This document shows, piece after piece, positions 6,809 through 14,869 of a stretch of 64,000 bases of DNA. Every line of letters starts with the position of its first letter. Position 1 is the stretch's first letter. The translations under genes and the position numbers were made by a program. The DNA comes from Plantibacter elymi (nom. nud.) (GTDB lineage: Bacteria; Actinomycetota; Actinomycetes; Actinomycetales; Microbacteriaceae): positions 186,001 through 250,000 of the forward strand of contig NZ_FXWJ01000004.1 of NCBI RefSeq assembly GCF_900177795.1, read 5' to 3'. A model generated the notes under the pieces. That model searched no databases, had not been told where the DNA came from, and saw only the letters and a program-made list of their open reading frames with translations.

Positions 6809-7825
6809 TCAGGCCGGCGTCGAGCGGCGCCGTTCGGCCCCGGCGGCCCGGCGACCCCGGGTGGAGGCGACGAGCATGTCGACGGTGAGGATCGCGAGCG
6901 CCAGCCACACGAGACCGAAGCCCAACCAGCGCTCCGGCGGCATCGCCTCGTGCAGGACCGCGACACCCACGACGAACTGGATGATCGGCGCGAAGTACTG
7001 GATGAACCCCATCCAGGTGAGCGGGAGGCGGCGGGCCGCCGCCGCGAACAGCAGGAGTGGGACGGCGGTGATGACGCCGGCGCCGACGAGCAGCAGGGCG
7101 TGCCCGACGCCCGCGGTGCCGATGGTCAGCCCACCGGTCACGCCGACCGCGATGAGCTGGGCGATCGCGACCGGCGTCAGCCACACGGTCTCGAGCGTCA
7201 GCCCGGACACGGCGTCGACCGAGCCGCCCACGAGTTTCTTGATGTAGCCGTAGAGGCCGAACGAGAAGGCCAGGATGAGGGCGATCCAGGGGACGCTGCC
7301 GTGCCCGATGGCGAGGACCAGGACCGCGATCACGCTCACGCTCACCGCGGCCCACTGGGCCGGACGCAACCGCTCGCGGAGGAAGAAGACGCCGAGGAAG
7401 ACGGTCACGATCGGGTTGATGAAGTACCCGAGCGACGCCTCGACCACTTGGCCGTTGAGCGCACCGTAGACGTACGTCTGCCAGTTGACGTAGATGAGCG
7501 CCCCGGCGAGGCCCATCGTCAGGACGATGCGGCGCTGGCGGAGGATGCCGAACAGCCGACGCCAGGAACGGGTCGCCAGGATGAGGACGGCGCAGAAGAC
7601 GAGGGAGAAGAGGATCCGCCACGCCACCACCTCGAACGCGCCGGCCGGTGCCAGGGCGATGAAGTAGAGCGGGAGCGCTCCCCAGAGGCAGTAGGCGGCG
7701 ACCGCCGAGAGCAGTCCGGACCGGCTCCCCTGCTGGGGTACGGCCACGCTCGCACGTCGATCCCCTCCCCCGTCGACGGTGACGGGGTGGATGTCGACGT
7801 CGGCTGGATCGCTGGGGTTCTGCAC
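6809..7825 (-). CDS. rarD: EamA/RarD-family permease
   Basis: Integral membrane protein, 338 residues from GTG 7825, with about ten hydrophobic segments arranged as two EamA halves. The opening LLSAVAAYCLWGALPLYFI and the following FEVVAWRILFSLVF match the RarD (chloramphenicol-sensitivity protein) subfamily of drug/metabolite transporters. The first about 40 residues are polar and have no clear ribosome-binding site, so the start may be further downstream. C-terminus is Arg-rich. It is monocistronic: groES and its hairpin lie upstream and the livJ-like gene is downstream. Substrate unknown; RarD function is poorly defined even in model species. Confidence 0.85.
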   Translation of the reverse strand: MQNPSDPADVDIHPVTVDGGGDRRASVAVPQQGSRSGLLSAVAAYCLWGALPLYFIALAPAGAFEVVAWRILFSLVFCAVLILATRSWRRLFGILRQRRIVLTMGLAGALIYVNWQTYVYGALNGQVVEASLGYFINPIVTVFLGVFFLRERLRPAQWAAVSVSVIAVLVLAIGHGSVPWIALILAFSFGLYGYIKKLVGGSVDAVSGLTLETVWLTPVAIAQLIAVGVTGGLTIGTAGVGHALLLVGAGVITAVPLLLFAAAARRLPLTWMGFIQYFAPIIQFVVGVAVLHEAMPPERWLGFGLVWLALAILTVDMLVASTRGRRAAGAERRRSTPA

Positions 7826-7875
7826 TGGTCCAGGCTAGACCCGCTGCTCCCCGCGACACCCTCCGGAAACGGACA

Positions 7876-7905
7876 CAGCCCGAACGGCGAATGCCATTCG
7901 GGCTG
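7876..7905 (-). terminator. Terminator-like hairpin after groES
   Basis: CAGCCCGAA (7876-7884) pairs exactly with TTCGGGCTG (7897-7905) around 12 bases. It lies 38 bases past the groES stop and upstream of rarD, so it most likely ends the groES transcript. Confidence 0.65.
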
Positions 7906-7942
7906 TTGAGCGGCTCGAGCCGCCGGATCCGTGCGCTGGTGA

Positions 7943-8239
7943 CTAGCGGACGACGACTGCGAGGACGTCGCGCGCGGACAGGACGAGGTAGTCCTCACCG
8001 GCGTACTTGACCTCGGTGCCACCGTACTTGGAGTAGATCACCTTGTCGCCGACGGCGACGTCGAGCGGGACGCGGTTGCCGTTGTCGTCGATGCGACCGG
8101 GTCCGACCGCCACGACCTCGCCCTCCTGGGGCTTCTCCTTGGCGGTGTCGGGGATGACCAGACCGGAAGCGGTGGTCTGCTCTGCCTCGACCTGCTTGAT
8201 GACGATGCGATCCTCGAGCGGCTTGATGGAGACCGACAC
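7943..8239 (-). CDS. groES: Co-chaperonin GroES (Hsp10)
   Basis: The 98-residue lid of the GroEL chaperonin; it forms a heptameric cap over the folding chamber in the cytoplasm. The start is GTG 8239 giving [20 protein letters not shown], because an AGAGG lies upstream; the frame stays open further but that extension falls inside the promoter and CIRCE sites. The mobile-loop region [20 protein letters not shown], the GPGR element and the terminal [12 protein letters not shown] are canonical. No groEL follows: the next genes are rarD (same strand) and a divergent methyltransferase, so groEL is encoded elsewhere. Two upstream CIRCE elements indicate HrcA heat-shock control. Confidence 0.97.
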   Translation of the reverse strand: MSVSIKPLEDRIVIKQVEAEQTTASGLVIPDTAKEKPQEGEVVAVGPGRIDDNGNRVPLDVAVGDKVIYSKYGGTEVKYAGEDYLVLSARDVLAVVVR

Positions 8240-8270
8240 GGTTGACCTCTTTCTTGAAACGAAGACGTGG

Positions 8271-8297
8271 TTAGCACTCACACTGCGAGAGTGCTGA
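8271..8297. promoter_or_regulatory. CIRCE operator 1 (HrcA site) of groES
   Basis: TTAGCACTC (8271-8279), 9-base spacer, GAGTGCTGA (8289-8297): near-perfect match to the CIRCE consensus TTAGCACTC-N9-GAGTGCTAA. It overlaps the expected groES transcription start, where HrcA would block initiation. Confidence 0.95.
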
Positions 8298-8301
8298 TTC
8301 C

Positions 8302-8330
8302 AGTGTAGGCATCTTCTGGCACTCATGCAA
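8302..8330 (-). promoter_or_regulatory. Predicted groES promoter
   Basis: On the minus strand TTGCAT (8330-8325), 17-base spacer, TACACT (8307-8302). The -35 lies in the spacer of the upstream CIRCE and the -10 is between the two operators, so both HrcA sites occlude the promoter. Confidence 0.6.
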
Positions 8331-8342
8331 TGCGAGTGCCAA
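8316..8342. promoter_or_regulatory. CIRCE operator 2 (HrcA site) of groES
   Basis: CTGGCACTC (8316-8324), 9-base spacer, GAGTGCCAA (8334-8342). Each half has one change from consensus (A to G at the GCA/TGC neighbour) and the changes are compensatory, so the dyad is preserved. It lies 18 bases from operator 1. Confidence 0.88.
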
Positions 8343-8397
8343 TCAGCGACTGCTACCGTTGCCGGATGCATCCAGCTCCGCCCGAGGCCCGCTGACC

Positions 8398-9603
8398 ATG
8401 GACCGTTCGGAACTCGTCGAACTCCTCACAGCCGACGGCCTCCGGCTCCTCGACTCCCTCCCGCCCTACCCGACGAAGGACGAGGCCGTCCGCTTGGTCG
8501 GGCGCCTGCGCAAGGAGGGCCACTCCCCCGAGCTGGTCGCGGCGGTGCTCACGCAGTCGCGACTCAGGCAGAAGGCCCAGGCGAAGTTCGGACCGTTCGC
8601 CGGCCGCATGCTGTTCACCGAGGCAGGCCTCGAACAGGCCACGCGCCTCCCCGTCGCCGCATTGCATGCCGGGCGTTTCGCCCGGGCCGGCCTCACACGC
8701 ATCGCCGACCTCGGCAGCGGCATCGGCGCCGACTCGATGGCCATGGCCTCGCTCGACCTGGAGGTCACGGCGGTCGACATCGACGAGGTCACCGCGGCCA
8801 TCGCCAGCTACAACCTCGCTCCGTTCCCCACGGCGACCGTGCGGAACGCCGCCGCCGAGGACGTCGCCCTCGCCGACTTCGACGCGGTCTGGTTCGATCC
8901 CGCGCGACGCACAGCTGGGCACGTCGACACCGCGCGGCTGGCCAGTGCCGCCGACTACACGCCGTCCCTCGACCTGGTCTTCGGCGCGGCGGCCCGCCTT
9001 CCCACAGGCGTCAAGCTCGGACCCGGCTTCGACCGCTCCCTCATCCCCGACGACGCCGAGGCGCAGTGGGTGTCGGTCGACGGGCAGCTCGTCGAGATGA
9101 CGCTGTGGTTCGGCCCGCTGGCGCGTCCGGACGTCCGACGGTCCGCACTCCTCCTCGCGGACGGCGTCCACCACGAGTTGCACGCCGAGGCCGACGCCGA
9201 CGACGCCCCCGTCCGAGAGCTCGGCGACTACGTGCACGAACCCGACGGATCCGTGATCCGGGCCCGACTCATCGGCGACCTCGCCATCCGGTTGGAGGCC
9301 GGCATGCTCGGCCAGGGCATCGCCTACCTGACCTCCGACACCGCGACGAGCTCGCCGTTCGCCACGACCTTCCGGGTGCTCGAACGGCTGCCGATGGACG
9401 AGAAGGTCCTCAAGCGCACGATGCGGGATCGCGGGATCGGCGTCCTCGAGATCAAGAAACGCGGCGTCGACGTCGACCCCGCGGCGTTCCGGAAGCGCAT
9501 GGCGCTCAAGGGCGACGGCTCGGCCACGATCATCCTCACGAGGATCGCCGGCAAGCACAGTGCGCTGCTCGTCGAACGGGTGACGCCGGCCGCCGACGCC
9601 TGA
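8398..9603 (+). CDS. Class I SAM-dependent methyltransferase with THUMP-like domain
   Basis: About 401 residues from ATG 8398 (an in-frame TTG at 8359 would add 13). A helical N-terminal region ([16 protein letters not shown], then [20 protein letters not shown]) precedes a Rossmann methyltransferase core with motif [16 protein letters not shown], an acidic residue at the end of strand 2 (VTAVDID), and motif [13 protein letters not shown]. The C-terminal part matches the THUMP-like module found in this actinobacterial family. An RNA substrate is plausible from the THUMP-like region but unproven. It is divergent from groES; GAGG lies about 10 bases before the start. It ends 38 bases before the convergent DUF4190 gene. 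Confidence 0.82.
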   Translation: MDRSELVELLTADGLRLLDSLPPYPTKDEAVRLVGRLRKEGHSPELVAAVLTQSRLRQKAQAKFGPFAGRMLFTEAGLEQATRLPVAALHAGRFARAGLTRIADLGSGIGADSMAMASLDLEVTAVDIDEVTAAIASYNLAPFPTATVRNAAAEDVALADFDAVWFDPARRTAGHVDTARLASAADYTPSLDLVFGAAARLPTGVKLGPGFDRSLIPDDAEAQWVSVDGQLVEMTLWFGPLARPDVRRSALLLADGVHHELHAEADADDAPVRELGDYVHEPDGSVIRARLIGDLAIRLEAGMLGQGIAYLTSDTATSSPFATTFRVLERLPMDEKVLKRTMRDRGIGVLEIKKRGVDVDPAAFRKRMALKGDGSATIILTRIAGKHSALLVERVTPAADA

Positions 9604-9641
9604 CCCGACGGCGTCCGCCGGGCTGCAGCCTCCGAGGAGGA

Positions 9642-10463
9642 TCAGGTCGAGACGTACCCGATGATGACGACGACGCTGTAGGCGAGCCAGCCGACCGAGC
9701 AGGCGAGACCGACGAACCCGGTCACGAGGCCGGTGAGGGCGCGGCCTCGGCCCTGGGGCTCGCGACGCCTGGCGCCGAACCCGAGCACGATCGCGGCGAT
9801 CGACAAGGGGAAGCCCCAACCGACGAAGACGGAGACGACGAGCCCGACGACACCGGTGATGAGCGACCAGGTGCTCCGCGAGGTCCCGGTCGAGGCGGCA
9901 GCGGTCTGCGTCTGCGACTGCTGGTACGCGGCGTAGCCTCCCTGGCTCGGTGCCTGGTAGACCGCCGTCGGCACCGTCTGGAGATAGGTCGCGTGATCGC
10001 CCTGCCAACCCGCCGGAGGCGCCGAGGGGGACGAACCCTGCTGGGCAGGGCGCGTCGGCGGTGTGACGGGCGCGCCGGAGCCACTGTGCCAATCCGTGGG
10101 CGGCGGGGAGGCCTGACCCTGGGGCTGGTACGGCTGTTGGGGCTGGTACGGCTGCTGGCCCTGGGGCTGAGGCGGGTACGGCTGCTGGCCCTGGGGCTGA
10201 GGCGGGTACGGCTGCTGCTGCCCCTGGGGCTGAGGCGGGTACGACGGCTGCTGGCCCTGCGGCGCGACACCGGCCTGCTGAGTGGGCTGTGACGGCTGGT
10301 ACGGCGACCAGGGCTGCTGGGCCTGCGGCTGATGCGGAGGCTGCTGCCCCCACGGCTGCTGCGGCTGCGCATTCGGCCGCTCGGCCTGCGGCGGGCGCGA
10401 CTGTCCGTCCACCGCACCGTCCTGGTGCGGAGGTCGTCCGTCGGGGTGCTCGTGCTGATCCAT
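9642..10463 (-). CDS. DUF4190-type membrane protein with Pro/Gln-rich N-terminus
   Basis: 273 residues from ATG 10463, preceded by AAGGAG. Residues 1-195 are low-complexity Pro/Gln/Gly, with tandem GQQPYPPQPQ-like units at about 80-115. Two C-terminal hydrophobic hairpin segments (about 199-230 and 243-270) have the pattern of DUF4190: ending IAAIVLGFGARRR, then GRALTGLVTGFVGLACSVGW. Such proteins are common actinobacterial membrane proteins of unknown role; the disordered N-terminus should face the cytoplasm. It follows tsaD on the same strand after 94 bases. A function cannot be assigned. Confidence 0.8.
   Translation of the reverse strand: MDQHEHPDGRPPHQDGAVDGQSRPPQAERPNAQPQQPWGQQPPHQPQAQQPWSPYQPSQPTQQAGVAPQGQQPSYPPQPQGQQQPYPPQPQGQQPYPPQPQGQQPYQPQQPYQPQGQASPPPTDWHSGSGAPVTPPTRPAQQGSSPSAPPAGWQGDHATYLQTVPTAVYQAPSQGGYAAYQQSQTQTAAASTGTSRSTWSLITGVVGLVVSVFVGWGFPLSIAAIVLGFGARRREPQGRGRALTGLVTGFVGLACSVGWLAYSVVVIIGYVST
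10120..10262 (-). repeat. In-frame tandem repeats encoding Pro/Gln-rich units
   Basis: Roughly 30-base units (core CTGGCCCTGGGGCTGAGGCG on the plus strand) repeat about three to four times, encoding GQQPYPPQPQ. Copy number is likely to vary between strains by slippage. Confidence 0.7.
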
Positions 10464-10557
10464 CGCCGCTCCTTCGATCCGTGACCGGGTACCGGCCCAT
10501 CCTATGCGCCGACGTCCGCGCACCCGGTCGACGGCCGGGAGACGGCTCGCCGAGTGG

Positions 10558-11616
10558 TCAGTGCACCTGGATCTCGGTGACCGGCAGGGTCGAGTCGGCG
10601 CCGAAGTCGAGCGACGACGGCTCGTGTCCGGCGGAGATGAGCTGCGCGGCGAGCGCGGCGATCATCGCGCCGTTGTCGGTGCACAGCTGCAACGGCGGGA
10701 TACGGAGTTCGATCCCGGCCGAGGCGGTGCGTTCGGCCGCCACCTCGCGGAGCCGCGCGTTCGCGATGACGCCGCCCCCCAGCAGCAGGCGGGGCACGCC
10801 GAGCTCGGTGCACGCCTTGACCGCCTTCGAGACGAGCACGTCGACGACGGCCTCGCGGAAGCTGGCGGCGACATCCGCGACAGGGACCGGCTCCCCGGCA
10901 TCCTGCTTCGCCTCGACCCAGCGCGCAACGGCCGTCTTCAGGCCGGAGAAGGAGAAGTCGTAGCGATGCCGCTCCATGTCCTTCGGCAGGCTGAGTCCGC
11001 GGGGGAACCGGATCGCCTTCGGGTCGCCGCCGACGGCCGCCCGGTCGATCTGCGGCCCGCCCGGGTACGGCAGACCCAGGATGCGCGCGACCTTGTCGAA
11101 GGCCTCGCCCGCCGCGTCGTCGATGGTCTCCCCGAGGAGTTCGACGTCCGACACGAGGTCCCGCACGAGGAGCAGGGAGGTATGCCCGCCGGAGACGAGC
11201 AGGGCGATCGTCGGGTACTCGATCGTCCCGTCTTCGGAGTCGAGGACGTCCGCGCCGACGTGCCCGACGAGGTGGTTCACGGCGTACAGCGGTTTGCCCA
11301 GGGACACGGCGAGCGCCTTCGCCGCTCCGACGCCGACCATGAGTGCGCCGGACAGGCCGGGGCCACTCGTCACCGCGACGGCGTCGAGGTCGGCCAACGC
11401 GATGCCGGCCTCGGCGAGCGCCGCCGTGAGCGTGGGCTCGAGCGCCTCGAGGTGGGCGCGTGCGGCGACCTCCGGCACGACCCCGCCGTACCGCGCGTGT
11501 TCGTCCATGCTCGAGGCGATGGTGTTCGCCAGCAGGCGGTGTCCGCGGACGATGCCGATCCCGGTCTCGTCGCAGCTTGTCTCGATGCCGAGGACGAGCG
11601 GTTCTGCACGGTTCAC
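10558..11616 (-). CDS. tsaD: tRNA N6-adenosine threonylcarbamoyltransferase TsaD
   Basis: Transfers the threonylcarbamoyl group to A37 of ANN-decoding tRNAs (t6A), acting with TsaB and TsaE. 352 residues, normal length. Seen: N-terminal [21 protein letters not shown] nucleotide-binding segment, the metal-binding histidine regions [15 protein letters not shown] and [13 protein letters not shown], and [10 protein letters not shown]. The start is GTG 11616, overlapping the rimI stop as GTGA. It is the last of the coupled series acpS-alr-tsaE-tsaB-rimI-tsaD, which groups three t6A proteins. Confidence 0.97.
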   Translation of the reverse strand: MNRAEPLVLGIETSCDETGIGIVRGHRLLANTIASSMDEHARYGGVVPEVAARAHLEALEPTLTAALAEAGIALADLDAVAVTSGPGLSGALMVGVGAAKALAVSLGKPLYAVNHLVGHVGADVLDSEDGTIEYPTIALLVSGGHTSLLLVRDLVSDVELLGETIDDAAGEAFDKVARILGLPYPGGPQIDRAAVGGDPKAIRFPRGLSLPKDMERHRYDFSFSGLKTAVARWVEAKQDAGEPVPVADVAASFREAVVDVLVSKAVKACTELGVPRLLLGGGVIANARLREVAAERTASAGIELRIPPLQLCTDNGAMIAALAAQLISAGHEPSSLDFGADSTLPVTEIQVH

Positions 11617-12149
11617 GCGATGCTCCCGGGGTGCTGGTCGGTCTGTTCGAGCGGGGACTGGCCGTGGGCGGGCATGGGCAGCCTCGGCTGGACCGTGAGT
11701 CGCATGACGATGGCGTCGACGTCGTCCGGCTGGTAGTAGCCGGGACGGACGCCGAGTTCCTCGAAGCCGAGACTCCGGTACAGCGCGATCGCCACCGGGT
11801 TGTCGGCCCTGACCTCGAGGAAGACCTGGGCGACGTCCTGCTGTCTGGCCTGCTCGATGAGCGCCTGCATGAGGAGTCGTCCGAGCCCTCGTCCTCTGGC
11901 GTGGCCGGCGACGGCGATGGTCTGGATGTCGGCGTCATCGGACCGGGACGGTGCGAAGAGACCGCCGTAGCCGGCGAGTGTCGCGTCGTCGGCGTCGACC
12001 TCCGTCGCGACGAGGTAGTACCCGTGCGGCGACGACAGTTCGGCGCGCATCATGTCCGCCGACCAGGCGTCGTTCACGAAGACGGTGTGCTCGAGCTCCA
12101 TGATGGCGTCGAGGTCGGCGACGCCGGCGCGGCGCAGCGACCAGGTCAC
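11613..12149 (-). CDS. rimI: Ribosomal-protein-alanine N-acetyltransferase RimI
   Basis: GNAT acetyltransferase, 178 residues from GTG 12149, that in other bacteria acetylates the N-terminus of ribosomal protein S18. Acetyl-CoA loop [18 protein letters not shown], and the C-terminal [23 protein letters not shown], are typical of RimI. The reading frame is open far upstream of the start, but that region encodes tsaB in another frame, so GTG 12149 (overlapping the tsaB stop as GTGA) is preferred. Position between tsaB and tsaD is the classical arrangement. Substrate is assumed from family. Confidence 0.93.
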   Translation of the reverse strand: MTWSLRRAGVADLDAIMELEHTVFVNDAWSADMMRAELSSPHGYYLVATEVDADDATLAGYGGLFAPSRSDDADIQTIAVAGHARGRGLGRLLMQALIEQARQQDVAQVFLEVRADNPVAIALYRSLGFEELGVRPGYYQPDDVDAIVMRLTVQPRLPMPAHGQSPLEQTDQHPGSIA

Positions 12150-12775
12150 GCCGTCACCCGCTTGGCGCCCGCGGACATCGTGACGTCGGGCGAGCGGAGG
12201 TACAACGGCTCCTCCCCCGCGAACGCGCCGTCGGTGGCGAGGAGTGCGGCGGCGACCTGTCCCAGTGCCCCGGCGGGGACGACCAGCGCGTCGAGGCGCA
12301 CGGATTCGGAGGTCGGGAGGTCGTCGGGTTTCGCGAGGGCCGGCCCCTGCACGCGGACCGGGAGGCCGGCTGCGTCGAGTCCGGCGTAGCTCGTCCAGTA
12401 GCGTTCGCGACGGCGGGCGTCGGTGACCACGAGCAGTGTGGCGTCGGGTGCGGCGGAACCGGAACGGTAGGCGTCGAGCGCGATCGCATCGTGGCTCACC
12501 ACGGGGTGCACCGGGAGGCCTGCACCGATCCCGAAGCTGCGGGCCGCGGCGATCCCGATCCGGAGTCCGGTGAACGGCCCTGGTCCCATACCCGCGACCA
12601 GCCCGGTGAGGGCGGCGACCTCGATCCCGGCGTCGTCGAGGCATCCGGCGATGAGTGTGCCGATGACCTCGGCGTGCCGCATCGGGTCGTCGGAGGACCG
12701 TTCGGCCAGCACCTCGCCACCCAGGGTGACGACGGCGACGCTCGAACCTGCGGATGTATCGATCGCCAACAGCAC
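12146..12775 (-). CDS. tsaB: tRNA threonylcarbamoyladenosine biosynthesis protein TsaB
   Basis: Scaffold subunit of the t6A-forming TsaBDE complex, 209 residues from GTG 12775. It begins VLLAIDTSAGSSVAVV, the ASKHA-like fold shared with TsaD, and contains MGPGPFTGLRIGIAAARSFG, the family hallmark. A longer open frame to 12856 overlaps tsaE and lacks the family start, so GTG 12775 (10 bases after the tsaE stop) is chosen. Its stop overlaps rimI. Part of the coupled tsa operon. Confidence 0.93.
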   Translation of the reverse strand: MLLAIDTSAGSSVAVVTLGGEVLAERSSDDPMRHAEVIGTLIAGCLDDAGIEVAALTGLVAGMGPGPFTGLRIGIAAARSFGIGAGLPVHPVVSHDAIALDAYRSGSAAPDATLLVVTDARRRERYWTSYAGLDAAGLPVRVQGPALAKPDDLPTSESVRLDALVVPAGALGQVAAALLATDGAFAGEEPLYLRSPDVTMSAGAKRVTA

Positions 12776-12785
12776 GTCGTCCAGC

Positions 12786-13286
12786 CTACCCGGCGTCGAT
12801 GGCGGGGTGCCGCGAGAGCGTGAGGGTTCGGCGTTCGATCGGCTCCTCGCCGGCATCGTCCGTCGCGGGCTCGTCGCCGGCTCCGGTCGGCCGCTCGATG
12901 ACGAGCTCGAACCAGGTGGGGACCACGCCGTCGAGCAATCCGGCTCCCCACTCCACGACGACGACGGACCGGGCGAAGTCGATGTCGAGGTCGTCGATTT
13001 CGAGCGCCGAGCCGAGCCGGTAGGCGTCCACGTGGACGAGTGGCGGACCGCCGACCAGGCTCGGGTGCGTCCTGGCGAGCACGAAGGTGGGGCTGGTGAC
13101 GGGGCCGCGGACCCCGAGACCCTCGCCGATCCCTCGCGTCAGGGTGGTCTTGCCCGCTCCGAGTGGCCCGGTCAGGACCAGGAGCTGCCCTGCACGCAGT
13201 TCTGCGCCGAGCCGGACGCCGTAGGCGTGCATCTCCTCGGGCGTCGCCACCTCGACGGTGCCCGGGGTGAGGACGTGATCGGTCAT
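12786..13286 (-). CDS. tsaE: tRNA threonylcarbamoyladenosine biosynthesis ATPase TsaE
   Basis: ATPase of the t6A complex, 166 residues. Walker A LTGPLGAGKTTLTRGIGEGL, then SPTFVLARTHPS, the VDAYRL strand and VVVEWGAG match TsaE. ATG 13286 overlaps the alr stop as ATGA. The C-terminal about 25 residues (Glu/Asp-rich, then RRTLTLSRHPAIDAG) are a little longer than in E. coli. The order tsaE-tsaB-rimI-tsaD supports the assignment. Confidence 0.95.
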   Translation of the reverse strand: MTDHVLTPGTVEVATPEEMHAYGVRLGAELRAGQLLVLTGPLGAGKTTLTRGIGEGLGVRGPVTSPTFVLARTHPSLVGGPPLVHVDAYRLGSALEIDDLDIDFARSVVVVEWGAGLLDGVVPTWFELVIERPTGAGDEPATDDAGEEPIERRTLTLSRHPAIDAG

Positions 13287-14443
13287 GACCGCTCCCTGGT
13301 CGTCCGGACCACGCGCGGGCCGATGCGGGTGACGAGTTCGTAGTTGATGGTGCCGGCGGCCTCCGCCCACTCCTCGACACGCGGCGCGCCGGACGCCGGG
13401 TCGCCGAAGAGCACGGCGTCGTCCCCCACGGCGACCGCGTCGTCGCCGACGTCGACGACGAACTGGTCCATCGCGATCCGCCCGCACACCCGGTAGCGGC
13501 GACCGTTGATCACGACCGGGCCGGCGTTCGAGGCGCTCCGCGGCACACCGTCGGCGTATCCGAGCGGGATGAGGGCGAGCGTCGTCGCCGCACTGGTCCG
13601 GTAGCTGTAGTCGTAGGACACCCCGGTGCCCGGTTCGACCCGACGCACGGCGGCGACCGTCGCCCGGAGGCTCATGACGGGCCGGAGGCCGAAGGCGTCG
13701 GCCGAGCGGCCGGCGTCCTCGGTGGGCTCGAAGGGCGAGAGGCCGTACACGGCGAGTCCGAGGCGGACGGCGTCGTAGCGGAGGAACGGCTCGCCGAGCG
13801 CCGCCGCCGACGCGGCGAGGTGCAGACTCCGCGGAGCGAGACCGGCTTCCGTGGCGAGGGCCACACCGCGCTCGAAGCGGACGGCGGCGGCCCGGTCGTC
13901 GGCGGTGGAGGTGTTGGAGACGTGCGAGAACAGCCCGTCGACCCGGACGAGCCCGGCGGCCTCGGCGGCTGCGGCGGCTTGGAAGAGCTCCGGCCAGTCG
14001 GCTTCGGCCGCGCCGTTCCGGCTGAGGCCGGTCTCGAGTTTGAACTGGACGACCGGCACGACGGACGGCCGATCCCGAGCGGCCGCGATCACGCGGTGGA
14101 GCTGCGCCACCGACGACAGACCGAGGTCGATCCCGGCGTCGAGCGCGGCACCGAACGCCGCATGCGGGCCGTGCAGCCAGGCGAGGATCGGTGCCGTGAT
14201 CCCGGCGGCGCGCAGCGCGACGCCCTCCGTGATGTCGGCGACACCCAGGCGATCAGCGCCGGCCTCGACCGCCGCGCGGGCAATCGCCTCGGCACCGTGC
14301 CCGTAGGCGTCGGCCTTGACGACGACGATGAGTTCGCCGACGCCGGTCACCTCGCGGAGGCGACGGACGTTGTGGCGCAGGGCGTCGAGGTCGATGATCG
14401 CCTCGCGGGTCGGTCGGTCGTCGTGCTCGGACACGGTCGTCAT
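13283..14443 (-). CDS. alr: Alanine racemase
   Basis: PLP enzyme interconverting L- and D-alanine for peptidoglycan, 386 residues. The PLP-lysine segment VVVKADAYGHG is near residue 43, the catalytic-tyrosine region is GTGVSYDYSYRT, and the C-terminal VDVGDD and GTINYELVTRIGPRV elements are present. ATG 14443 has GGAGGG immediately upstream and overlaps the acpS stop as ATGA; the open frame continues upstream only across acpS. Clustering with glmS and glmM links it to cell-wall precursor synthesis. Confidence 0.96.
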   Translation of the reverse strand: MTTVSEHDDRPTREAIIDLDALRHNVRRLREVTGVGELIVVVKADAYGHGAEAIARAAVEAGADRLGVADITEGVALRAAGITAPILAWLHGPHAAFGAALDAGIDLGLSSVAQLHRVIAAARDRPSVVPVVQFKLETGLSRNGAAEADWPELFQAAAAAEAAGLVRVDGLFSHVSNTSTADDRAAAVRFERGVALATEAGLAPRSLHLAASAAALGEPFLRYDAVRLGLAVYGLSPFEPTEDAGRSADAFGLRPVMSLRATVAAVRRVEPGTGVSYDYSYRTSAATTLALIPLGYADGVPRSASNAGPVVINGRRYRVCGRIAMDQFVVDVGDDAVAVGDDAVLFGDPASGAPRVEEWAEAAGTINYELVTRIGPRVVRTTRERS

Positions 14444-14796
14444 CCCTCCCGCTCCGCGACGACGAACGCGACGGCGACCCCGGCGTCGTGCGTCATGGTC
14501 AGGTGCAGGCTCGTGATCCCGCGCTCGGCGACGACACCGGCCGTGACGCCGGACAGCGCGAAGTCGGGCTTCCCTTCCGGACCGTTCACGATCGCCATCT
14601 CCGGCCATCGGATGCCGTCCGAGGAACCCAGTGCCTTGATGAGCGCCTCCTTGGCGGCGAACCGTCCGGCGAGGGACCGCAGCGGGAGGTCGCGTTCCGA
14701 CGGGACGAAGAGCCTGGCCAGCAGGTTCGGGGTGCGCGTGATCGCCCGTTCGAACCGTGCGAGGTCGACCAGGTCCACCCCGATGCCGATGATCAT
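14440..14796 (-). CDS. acpS: Holo-[acyl-carrier-protein] synthase
   Basis: Transfers 4'-phosphopantetheine from CoA to acyl carrier protein; 118 residues. The N-terminal MIIGIGVDLVDLARFE with the Mg-binding Asp8, and the second metal region RFAAKEALIKAL, are diagnostic. ATG 14796 is preceded by AGAGGG. It is the first gene of the tight acpS-alr-tsaEB-rimI-tsaD chain, 73 bases after glmS. CoaA, encoded just upstream, makes the CoA this enzyme uses. Confidence 0.96.
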   Translation of the reverse strand: MIIGIGVDLVDLARFERAITRTPNLLARLFVPSERDLPLRSLAGRFAAKEALIKALGSSDGIRWPEMAIVNGPEGKPDFALSGVTAGVVAERGITSLHLTMTHDAGVAVAFVVAEREG

Positions 14797-14830
14797 CCCT
14801 CTACTCTACGGCCGTCGTGTGCGGCCCGGA

Positions 14831-14847
14831 GGCCCGCTCGACGGGCC
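14831..14847 (-). terminator. Small hairpin between glmS and acpS
   Basis: GGCCCG (14831-14836) and CGGGCC (14842-14847) pair around CTCGA, 23 bases after the glmS stop. It may be a weak terminator or processing site separating glmS from acpS. Confidence 0.35.
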
Positions 14848-14869
14848 ACCTCGGACCCCGCGGACCGTC

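Noticed and set aside
7943-8371. Longer 142-residue GroES starting at 8371
   Set aside because: The extra 44 codons cover both CIRCE operators and the promoter; GTG 8239 has a ribosome-binding site and gives the 98-residue family length.
10120-10262. Regular 30-base repeats resembling a CRISPR array
   Set aside because: They are in frame within a Pro/Gln-rich coding region and lack unique spacers.
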